Shown here: positions 8,063-15,060 of the stretch, one piece after another
How the letters are laid out: each line of letters begins with the position of its first letter
Position numbering within the stretch: the stretch's first letter is position 1
NCBI GenBank assembly: GCA_016792625.1
Contig: JAEUKK010000113.1
Span: 1-50,671 of the forward strand
Direction: 5' to 3'
Source of the DNA: Deltaproteobacteria bacterium
Lineage (GTDB): Bacteria; Myxococcota_A; UBA796; UBA2385
DNA: 50,671 bases
Made by a program: the position numbers and the translations under genes
The notes under the pieces: generated by a model
Seen by the model: the letters and a program-made list of their open reading frames with translations, nothing else
Databases searched by the model: none
What the model was told of the DNA's origin: nothing

Positions 8063-8281
8063 GGCGCCCCACCGCGCCCCGCCTGGCTTCGCCGGGGCCC
8101 CGTCCCGCGCCTCCGCGGCCTGCGGCCTGCGGGGTCGCGGTCCGCCCGGCTCGGTCGGGCTGCGCCCGACGCCTGCGGCCCGCGGGGCCACGGGGCGCGG
8201 GCATAGGCGGAAGCTGCGCGCGGCCGAGCTTGAGCCTCGGTCGGGGCGGGCCGGGTGGGCGGTGGTTCGGCGGGCGCGCCA
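8063..8281. repeat. GC-rich intergenic repeat, copy 1 (second copy 9554-9680)
   Basis: Both ends of this region, including CCTGGCTTCGCCGGGGCC and GGAAGCTGCGCGCGGCCGAG, recur at 9554-9680, so near-identical sequence flanks the lipoprotein gene. This copy carries about 85 extra bases in the middle with a strong hairpin, GTCGGGC-TGC-GCCCGAC at 8154-8170. That hairpin may end transcription of the regulator gene, though it has no T-tract. Confidence 0.6.
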
Positions 8282-8349
8282 CCCCCTCCGCGGGAACCGC
8301 GCGCCCGGGCCCGCTGTCCACGCCGGTCACCCCCACCGAGGGCCGACCG

Positions 8350-9519
8350 ATGCCGCGCACAACCCCTACCCCATCCACGCGCGCCCGGTCTAGACGCAGC
8401 CCCGCCCACCCGCAGCAGCCCGCGCTGGCCCTGCTGCTCAGCGTGGGCTGTGGCGGGGCCCCCCCGCCCGCCGTCGAGCTGCCGTGGGCGGCGGTCGCCG
8501 AGGCGGTGCCCGACTCCGCCTTTGACGTGCCGGCGGGCTCTTCGCTCGCGGAGCAGCTCGCCTGCACCACGCACGACCCCACAGGGCGCAGCCTCGCCAC
8601 CCGGCGCGCGGTGGTGCGCATTGACCCGGAATGGGTGTGGGTGGACGGTCAGGCGGTGGAGGCGACCGCTGCGCTGTCTGGTGCGCAGGCCCAGTGGGGC
8701 GATGACTCAACGCCCGTTCTCGATGCGCTGTGGGCGCTGGCCATGGACCACAGGAACACCGCGGAGCGCTTCCCCTGCGCCGCGCCGTTCACCGGGGCCC
8801 TGCTCATCGAGGCCCCCGCCGATCTGCCCGTGGGTGCGCTGTGGGTCCTGTTCCTGAGCGCAGGCCGGGCAGGCTACGGCGACCTCTGGCTTCGGGTCGA
8901 GGCCAAGCTGGGCGCGACCGCGCCAGCCCGGGTCACCCCCCAGGACAAGCCCCCCTGGCTCCTCGACGACCTGCCCGCCTGTGTGCGCGGCCTGGGGTTA
9001 TCCTGGTCACAGACCGGCGAGCTCTTCGTCGTGCGGTGGGGGCAACCTAACCTGACCCCTGACGAAGCGGACCGCTACCTCGACGCCAGCTCCCTCACCC
9101 AGCACCACCCGCAATCCACCGCGCCGCCCCTCAACACCGCGCAGCTGCGCGCGCGGCTGCCCGCGCTGCCCACCTGGGCCGAGGTGCAGGTCGGGCTCCG
9201 CCCCACGTCGGGCGCGCCGCTCGCCGACCTCGTCGCAGCGATGGTCGTGGTGCGCGAGGTCTATGGCGCGCGGGCCCTCATCGGCGCCGGCGAGGTCGGC
9301 CTTCGGCCGCCCCACCGCCCCGCCGACACCGAGGGCCCCCAGATCACGGCGCTGCGCTACCTGTTGACGCCCTTCTGCGTCCAGCCGTGGATGACCCACG
9401 TTCACACCTGCGCGGGCCTCGACGGGCAAGAGCACCCGCGGGAGGCCATCGAGCTGGGCGCCGCCCTCGACTGGGGGCCAGGCGCGCCCATCGAGACCGC
9501 GGACGGCTCAATCCCCTGA
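8350..9519 (+). CDS. Putative lipoprotein of unknown function
   Basis: From ATG 8350 the product is 389 residues. An Arg-rich n-region and a short hydrophobic stretch end in LALLLSVGCGG, a plausible lipobox (Ser at -3 is non-canonical). The remainder has no recognised domain. It has paired Cys-containing segments (EQLACTTHDP; RFPCAAPFTG; LPACVRGLG; TPFCVQPW; HTCAGLDG), compatible with an exported, disulfide-bonded protein. The final third (VEVQVGLRPTSGAPLADLVA) weakly recalls ExbD-type periplasmic domains but this is not firm. It is bracketed by two copies of an intergenic repeat, and its 3' end lies in a 58-bp direct repeat shared with the FGE gene at 11484. Confidence 0.6.
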   Translation: MPRTTPTPSTRARSRRSPAHPQQPALALLLSVGCGGAPPPAVELPWAAVAEAVPDSAFDVPAGSSLAEQLACTTHDPTGRSLATRRAVVRIDPEWVWVDGQAVEATAALSGAQAQWGDDSTPVLDALWALAMDHRNTAERFPCAAPFTGALLIEAPADLPVGALWVLFLSAGRAGYGDLWLRVEAKLGATAPARVTPQDKPPWLLDDLPACVRGLGLSWSQTGELFVVRWGQPNLTPDEADRYLDASSLTQHHPQSTAPPLNTAQLRARLPALPTWAEVQVGLRPTSGAPLADLVAAMVVVREVYGARALIGAGEVGLRPPHRPADTEGPQITALRYLLTPFCVQPWMTHVHTCAGLDGQEHPREAIELGAALDWGPGAPIETADGSIP

Positions 9520-9561
9520 CCTTCCGCCCGCCGCGCCCTCGGGCCACCGGTGCGGCGCCCC
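9504..9561. repeat. 58-bp perfect direct repeat, copy 1
   Basis: Identical to 11480-11537. At the second site the sequence encodes the C-terminal tail of the FGE protein (PHRWPEGAAGGRSGD on the minus strand). Here it covers the last codons of the lipoprotein gene and 42 bases beyond. The two copies bracket the DUF6930-like gene. Confidence 0.85.
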
Positions 9562-9680
9562 ACCGCGCCCCGCCTGGCTTCGCCGGGGCCATGGGGCGCG
9601 GGCGTGCGCGGAAGCTGCGCGCGGCCGAGGTTGAGCCTCGGTCGAGGCGGGCCGGGTGGGCCGGAGTTAGGCGGGCGCGC
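9554..9680. repeat. GC-rich intergenic repeat, copy 2
   Basis: Shorter copy of the 8063-8281 element; it shares CCTGGCTTCGCCGGGGCC and the GGAAGCTGCGCGCGGCCGAG block but lacks the central hairpin segment. It fills most of the gap between the lipoprotein gene and the next gene. Confidence 0.6.
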
Positions 9681-9700
9681 CGCCGCACCCCGAGGTTCCC

Positions 9701-11410
9701 TTGGCCCACGCCCCCGCCACCGCCCCGCCCTGGGAGCTCGCGCTCATCCCCACCCCCGAGGCCTTCGCCACCCGCGGCGACTGGCCGGCCCTGCTGCTGG
9801 TGGTCGAGGCCCGCAGCGGCGCGGTGCGCCTCGCCGAGCCCGTCGAGGGCCCCCAGGGCCTCAAAGCGGCCTTCACCCGCGCGATCAAGGCGCCCCTCGA
9901 GGGCCTGCGCCCCGGCCGCCCCCGCGCGGTGGCCTGCCCCCAAGCGCTGCTCGCCGTGCTGCAGCCGGCCCTGAGCGCGCTCGGCCTGGTCTGCCACGGG
10001 GCCCACCACCTGCCGGCGGCCCACGCGGCGACGATGAGCCTGTTGACCGAGTTCGCCGCGGCGGCCCTGCCTGCGCGGGACATCGGGTGGGAGCGGGTGG
10101 CTGAGCTCATGCAGCGCCCCATCCCCTGGGCCCAGCTGGGCACCGAGCTTGGGTTTCGCTTCCTCAGCCCCGACCCCACTTACAATGGGGTCCTGGTGGT
10201 GGGCCAGGGCCCGCCCGTCAGCCCGCCGGCCCTCCACCTCTTCAACGACGTCGCCGACTGGCGCGCCGTCTGCAACCGCGAGGGGGTCGACCGCAGCGAT
10301 CTGCCGGTCGTCGAGGTGCGGCTCAAAGAGGCCCGGCGGCCCAGCGCCGAGGAGCGCGGACTGCTGCCCCACGTCGGGGTGCACATCGATGGCTACGATC
10401 TGTCCGTCCAGCTCATCCTTGACGGCTCCAGCCAGGTGCCCAAGGTCGAGGCCCAGCGGACCCTGGCCGAGGCTTGCGCGGCCGTGCTGGGCCTGCTCAG
10501 CGCGCCGGGCGGGCCCCCGGCGGTCGGCGCCGCGCCGGTGGCGGTGCCGGGTCACGCAGGCCTGCGGGTCGAGGCGCTGCGCTTGCGCCCGCCGGCAGCG
10601 CCCAGGGCGCCCGCGACGCCGAGCCTCGCCGACACCGTCGACTACGCCACCTTCACCGTGCTGGCCGTGCCCCATGACACCCCCGACAACCCGGACTGGG
10701 TCGTGCTGCGCGCGCGCAAGCCCGACACCGCCGCGCTCATCGCCGCGCTGCGGACCGCGGTCGCGGTCCAGGCCCAGCAGGTGTACCCTAAGGGGTGGGC
10801 GCTGACCGCACGCTTGGCCACGGGCGCCGACCTGCGCCTCGGCACCATCGCGCTGTCTTGGATGCCCCGCAGCGCCGCGCGGGGCACGATGACCTTGGTC
10901 GTGGCCATGGGCGGCGCGCGGGTGCAAGCGCTCGGTGAACGAGACCCCTTGTGGACGGCCACTTTGCCACTGACCATCCTTGCTGAGGATGGCCGCCGCT
11001 TCGACGAGGCGCTCAACGACCCCGACCCCTTCGGTCATCTCGCGGGCGGGTCCTGGGCCGGCCCACCCGAGACCTGGCCCGAGCCGACCCGGGTGCTCGC
11101 GGCCTTCCTCTGGCCCGCGCTGCAGCCGACGACCTGCCAAGTGACCATCCGCAGGCTGGTGACCGCGGGGGCGCGCATCTGGGAGGTCTACGCCCGGCGC
11201 GCCGAGGGGGGTGACACCTGGGAGCCGTTCAACCTCGTCGTGGACGACCTGGGCCCCTGGCTCACCGACGTGCTGCTGCAGCGTCGGGACCGCTTCTTCT
11301 CCGACGACGTGCGCCACATCACCGTCCACGGTGACCGCCTAGACGGCGCTGAGCCGGTGCTCTTGACCTGGGAGCCGGTGCGCTCGAGGCCGGGGCTGCG
11401 GCCGCGCTGA
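9701..11410 (+). CDS. DUF6930-like protein of unknown function
   Basis: The 569-residue product starts at TTG 9701 behind GAGG. The first ~110 residues (DWPALLLVVEARSGAVRLAE, then a helical stretch ending in HGAHHLP) follow the pattern of the DUF6930 domain: a short beta hairpin, an Ala-rich helix and a P..L..vLqpaL motif. Two later regions, about 180-270 and 305-380, alternate beta strands (VVEVRLKEA; FTVLAVPHD; TLVVAMGGARVQ) and are not recognised. No signal peptide or membrane segment is seen. The gene is bracketed by 58-bp direct repeats and converges on the FGE cluster, so it may belong to a mobile module. Function unknown. Confidence 0.5.
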   Translation: MAHAPATAPPWELALIPTPEAFATRGDWPALLLVVEARSGAVRLAEPVEGPQGLKAAFTRAIKAPLEGLRPGRPRAVACPQALLAVLQPALSALGLVCHGAHHLPAAHAATMSLLTEFAAAALPARDIGWERVAELMQRPIPWAQLGTELGFRFLSPDPTYNGVLVVGQGPPVSPPALHLFNDVADWRAVCNREGVDRSDLPVVEVRLKEARRPSAEERGLLPHVGVHIDGYDLSVQLILDGSSQVPKVEAQRTLAEACAAVLGLLSAPGGPPAVGAAPVAVPGHAGLRVEALRLRPPAAPRAPATPSLADTVDYATFTVLAVPHDTPDNPDWVVLRARKPDTAALIAALRTAVAVQAQQVYPKGWALTARLATGADLRLGTIALSWMPRSAARGTMTLVVAMGGARVQALGERDPLWTATLPLTILAEDGRRFDEALNDPDPFGHLAGGSWAGPPETWPEPTRVLAAFLWPALQPTTCQVTIRRLVTAGARIWEVYARRAEGGDTWEPFNLVVDDLGPWLTDVLLQRRDRFFSDDVRHITVHGDRLDGAEPVLLTWEPVRSRPGLRPR

Positions 11411-11479
11411 GCTCGGGGCGCTGGTCGGGGTGGGCCCCGTCCCCAGCAGGGGGCTCTGCGCGCACCGCAAGACCTGGGT

Positions 11480-11537
11480 CGGCTCAATCCCCTGACCTTC
11501 CGCCCGCCGCGCCCTCGGGCCACCGGTGCGGCGCCCC
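11480..11537. repeat. 58-bp perfect direct repeat, copy 2
   Basis: Second copy of 9504-9561, lying over the 3' end of the FGE gene. Sequence identity stops abruptly at both ends of the pair. Confidence 0.85.
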
Positions 11538-12329
11538 GCGCGAGAGCCGCAGGCCCACGAAGCTCTCCCGCACCGTCGGGGCCAGCGCGCTGCGGCTGGC
11601 CGACCGCACCCGGTGCGCCGCGCTGCACCAAGCGCCCCCGCGCAGGGCCCGGATCAGACCCGTGTCGCCCAGGGGGTCGACCCGCGGGCCGCCCGGGTAG
11701 GGCGCATCGACGCTCTCCCGCGCGTCGGCGCACCACTCCCAGACGTTGCCGAGCATATCGTAGAGACCCCAGGCGTTGGGCTGCAGCTGGCCGACGGGCT
11801 TGGTGCCCCCCTTGCTGTTCTTGGCGAACCAGGCGATGTCTCGACGCTGCTGGCCCAGCACCCCATAGGTGGGCCCGGTGGTGCCGGCGCGGCAGGCAAG
11901 CTCCCACTGGGCCTCGGTGGGCAGCTGAAAGACCAGGCCGTCATCGATCGCCGCGGGCGGCAGCAGGGCGGATAGCCGGAGGGTGAAGGCCACCGCATCC
12001 TCCCAGCTCAGCTGCTCGACGGGGCGGTCCGCCGCCGCGCCCGTCGAGAACCGGCTCGGGCGCTCACCGGTCACCGCGCGATAGAGCGCCTGGGTGACCG
12101 GGGTGTCGGCCATCCAGAAGCCGTGGCTGAGGGTCACCTCGTGGGCGGGGCCCTCGGCGGGATCGCGGCCCGGCTCGTGGTCGGGCGCGCCCATGCGAAA
12201 GCGGCCGGGGCAGAGCCAGCGAAAGCGCTGGGTGGGGCCGTCGAGGCTGAGGGTGGCCCAGGGGCCGAAGGGGTCGGCGCCGGTGGTGGTGGCCCAGGGG
12301 GCGGCGGGTGGTGGTGGGGTGGTGGGCAT
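11484..12329 (-). CDS. Stand-alone FGE/SUMF1-fold (C-type-lectin-like) protein
   Basis: From ATG 12329 the protein is 281 residues (the frame is open to 12485 but that part is Pro/Arg-rich shadow). It is nearly all one FGE-sulfatase domain: FRWLCPGRFRMGAP, EVTLSHGFWMADTPVTQAL, PVEQLSWEDAVAF, LPTEAQWELACRAG, NAWGLYDMLGNVWEWCADA, ALRGGAWCSAAHRVRSAS, FVGLRLSRG. Genuine formylglycine-generating enzymes need two Cys after the RGGS motif (RGGSYxCxxxxC); here only one Cys is present, one residue off register. The domain is therefore more likely a binding module than an enzyme. It is the last gene of the minus-strand FGE cluster, and its tail lies in the 58-bp direct repeat. Confidence 0.8.
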   Translation of the reverse strand: MPTTPPPPAAPWATTTGADPFGPWATLSLDGPTQRFRWLCPGRFRMGAPDHEPGRDPAEGPAHEVTLSHGFWMADTPVTQALYRAVTGERPSRFSTGAAADRPVEQLSWEDAVAFTLRLSALLPPAAIDDGLVFQLPTEAQWELACRAGTTGPTYGVLGQQRRDIAWFAKNSKGGTKPVGQLQPNAWGLYDMLGNVWEWCADARESVDAPYPGGPRVDPLGDTGLIRALRGGAWCSAAHRVRSASRSALAPTVRESFVGLRLSRGAPHRWPEGAAGGRSGD

Positions 12330-12519
12330 GGCGCGGCGCCTCGGGGGGCCGGCGGGGCGCCGGTGGGGAGTCCCGCGCGGCCTATCGGCTCGGGGCGGAG
12401 GGCGCGGGGTCGACACCGGATCGGCGCCTTCGGGCGGGCGGCGCACGAGCGCCTCGGGCGCCAGCGGACCGCGGGGGTGGACCATGCCAGAGCTACGCGA
12501 GCCGCCCCCAACAAGACGG

Positions 12520-14835
12520 TCAGCCCCATGCCGACCCGAGCTGCATCGCCAGGGCCCGGGTGTCGCCGCGCCGAGCGTTGCGCAACGCGGCCTGCAGCTG
12601 CTGAAGCTTGGCGATCAGCTGCCGCTGCTGCTCATCGGTCTGCTTCTCCAAAATGTCGTTGCCTGGAGGCACCGGCAAAATGGCGCGCAGACGCCTGGCG
12701 CCGTTGTACTGGATGGGGGACAGCAGTCGGTCTACGACATCGCTGAGGGCGCCCAGGTCATCCATCTGCCCTTCGGTTGCGGAAGCGTGCGGTAGGGGCT
12801 GGAAGTGCGACAGCACCAGCGCGGTGATCGCCACTCCGGCGGGCCGAGCGTTGCCGGTAGGCTGAAAATTCACGTCCTTCCAATGCTTCAGCGTCCGAAT
12901 CACGCGGCGCCGCTGGGCATTGGCCTCGGGGGTAGACAGATTGGAGAGCACCGCAACGAGAGCTGTAGGGTCACAGGCATCCCAATCAACTAGGTCGGCC
13001 CGCGAGTGCTCCCTCCCAACCGCACGAAGAAGGCCACGGGACGTCTCGAGGTAGCACGCCAGATCGACATGATAGGCCGGCTCACCCGGTCGGATCCACC
13101 GCACACGGATGCAGTTGCGACGCCACTCGACTTGTTGGTTGGGCCACTGGGCCCCGTCGAACACAAGACGCATGAGCTGCGTTGGGGTGACGGAACTGCC
13201 AGCCGGCAGCTTGATGATGAGCCCTACGTCGATGTCAAAGTCGCCGTCGATGGGCAACACGCCCGTGCCCATCGCGTAGCTGCCCTGGTTGAAGAAGGCG
13301 AAGCTCAAACCTCGATCCCGGAGGCGCTGGAGCACAATGTCTCGCTTCTCGCGCAGGGTCTGGTTCTCGTCGTAGTTGTCGAGCTTGATGTTCCGATGGA
13401 AGCGGAGCATATCGGTTTGGACTGACTGCTCGCCCACCGAAACGACGCGAGCTGGCTTCGGGGCCGGGGCCGAGGCGGACAGACGGGCGGATTGCGTTGC
13501 GCTGGGGAAGGCGGGACCGATGCAGAGGCGAAGGCCGAGCTCGCGCTCCTGCGGCGCCGGCGTGACCTCCCAGCGAACCGCCGCACTCACAACCTGCGGT
13601 AGAAACGAGCAACCGCCGCCGCGCGCCCAACCAAGGCTGTTCGGGAACTTCGCAGGCTTGTCGGGTTGGCCAATGAAGTCTCGCCCGACCGAGTCATCGA
13701 GGCACCACTCCCATACGTTGCCCAGCATGTCGAAGAGACCCCAAGCGTTGGGCAACAATCGTGCGACGGGCTGGACCTCGCCGCACGCGTTACCCATGTG
13801 CCATGCGATCTTGTCGAGTTCGAGCTGGCCTGACCCAAGGTAATGCAGCGTCTTGGTGCCTGCGCGGCAGGCGTACTCCCACTCTGCCTCTGTCGGCAGG
13901 CGCACGACGAGCCGTCCCGGCGACGGCTCATGGGCGGCGAGCAGCGTATCGACCTGCACTGCGAAGTCTACTGCGTCTTGACGGAGTAGGGAGGTAACCG
14001 GCCGGCTGGGGTCGCCTGGACTGGCCGCGCTCGGATGCGCGCCCATGACCTCGCAAAACAGCGCCAGTGTGACCGGTGTGTCGGCCATCCAGAAGCCATG
14101 GGCCAGGCTGACCTCAGTTCGACCCGCCTCTACCGTGCCGCTGGGAGCCTCTTCGGGCGAGCGGCCCATCAAAAACCGCCCCGGCGGGCACCAGCGCATG
14201 CGCTGGATGATGCGCTGCACGGCGAAGCTGGCGTAAGGGCCGTATTCATCATGGCCCCACTCCACAGCCCAGGTGGGCGGGAAGTTGGGCGGAGCCACCG
14301 GCGGTAGGGGTCCAGGTGGCGCTGCCGGCTCGGGCTCCGGCTCAGGCACCACATCGCTCCCTTCCCGGAAGCTAAGGTCAATAGCCACCTCGCGCGCCAG
14401 AGACATAGCGGCCTCGATCCCACCCGACCCTGGCCGATACAGGGTTTCCGCGATGCTGCCACGTACGCTTGGCCAGGGGTGGCCAGTGTTTCCACCCGGG
14501 CAAACCCAAGCGAGAATGGACGGGCTCGGTTTCATCCTCGAGGTCAACCAACCAAAGACACGTCCCACATCTGCCTCTTGGTTGGCACTGCCGGGCGAGT
14601 CGGCAGTGATGACGACGATGGTCACCGGCGACCATCGTTGACGCTCGATCACGGTCGCCGCCCAGCTCGCGCCCCCAGCGGGGCTGATCTCGTCTATAAA
14701 TGCGCGGCGGCCAAGCAACTTGAGCGCTTCCCGGAGCGCCTTTGCATAGACCAGCCCGCTGGGGCGGGCGAAGCTGATGAAGACGTCGAACGCATCGGCC
14801 GGGTCCTCAGGGCCGCGTCGGTACTTGCTGGGCAT
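12520..14835 (-). CDS. TIR - FGE - CD-NTase triple fusion
   Basis: The ATG at 14835 follows GAGAGGAGG at good spacing and gives 771 residues. Domains in order: TIR (about 15-150; FDVFISFARPSGLVYAKAL, a candidate catalytic Glu in SANQEADVGRVFGW). A Pro-rich linker follows. The FGE/C-type-lectin fold spans about 195-430 (MRWCPPGRFLMGRS, FWMADTPVTLAL, LPTEAEWEYACRAG, NAWGLFDMLGNVWEWCLD, LGLRLCIG). A CD-NTase occupies about 465-771 with GSYAMGTGVLP, DFDIDVGL and YHVDLACY, the GS motif and three Asp of an active nucleotidyltransferase. This joins signal synthase, probable NADase and a recognition-type fold in one chain. The cyclase part is a close paralogue of 29705-30622 and ends in the same QLGSAWG. 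Base composition is less G/C-biased than in neighbours, suggesting transfer. Confidence 0.85.
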   Translation of the reverse strand: MPSKYRRGPEDPADAFDVFISFARPSGLVYAKALREALKLLGRRAFIDEISPAGGASWAATVIERQRWSPVTIVVITADSPGSANQEADVGRVFGWLTSRMKPSPSILAWVCPGGNTGHPWPSVRGSIAETLYRPGSGGIEAAMSLAREVAIDLSFREGSDVVPEPEPEPAAPPGPLPPVAPPNFPPTWAVEWGHDEYGPYASFAVQRIIQRMRWCPPGRFLMGRSPEEAPSGTVEAGRTEVSLAHGFWMADTPVTLALFCEVMGAHPSAASPGDPSRPVTSLLRQDAVDFAVQVDTLLAAHEPSPGRLVVRLPTEAEWEYACRAGTKTLHYLGSGQLELDKIAWHMGNACGEVQPVARLLPNAWGLFDMLGNVWEWCLDDSVGRDFIGQPDKPAKFPNSLGWARGGGCSFLPQVVSAAVRWEVTPAPQERELGLRLCIGPAFPSATQSARLSASAPAPKPARVVSVGEQSVQTDMLRFHRNIKLDNYDENQTLREKRDIVLQRLRDRGLSFAFFNQGSYAMGTGVLPIDGDFDIDVGLIIKLPAGSSVTPTQLMRLVFDGAQWPNQQVEWRRNCIRVRWIRPGEPAYHVDLACYLETSRGLLRAVGREHSRADLVDWDACDPTALVAVLSNLSTPEANAQRRRVIRTLKHWKDVNFQPTGNARPAGVAITALVLSHFQPLPHASATEGQMDDLGALSDVVDRLLSPIQYNGARRLRAILPVPPGNDILEKQTDEQQRQLIAKLQQLQAALRNARRGDTRALAMQLGSAWG

Positions 14836-14946
14836 TGGCTGCCCTCCTCTCAAAGCTACGTCGGCTGAGATCTCGATCCGCGCGCGGTGGCTATCGGGCA
14901 ACGGGCGCGGATGCTGGCCAGATCGCTTGCGGGGCCTTCACCCGGC

Positions 14947-15060
14947 GCGGTCAACAGCCCGGCGCCCCGGCTCCACCTTCTGGGCCAGTTGACGGCCGCC
15001 CGAGCCACGCGCTCACTTTCCGAGCTCCGCTTTTCATCGAGGTTCACGGGTGACTAACGG
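14947..15060. repeat. Conserved 3' flank behind an FGE gene (paralogous with 20820-20950)
   Basis: This block, just downstream of the vWA-FGE stop, aligns with the region downstream of the TIR-FGE stop. Shared features include CGAGCTCCGCTTTT, a GCGCTCAC element and a CCCCGGCTCC segment. The two FGE genes were thus duplicated together with non-coding 3' sequence. Confidence 0.6.

Noticed and set aside
8154..8170. Rho-independent terminator
   Set aside because: The hairpin is strong but is followed by GC-rich sequence without a T-tract, so it is listed only as part of a repeat.
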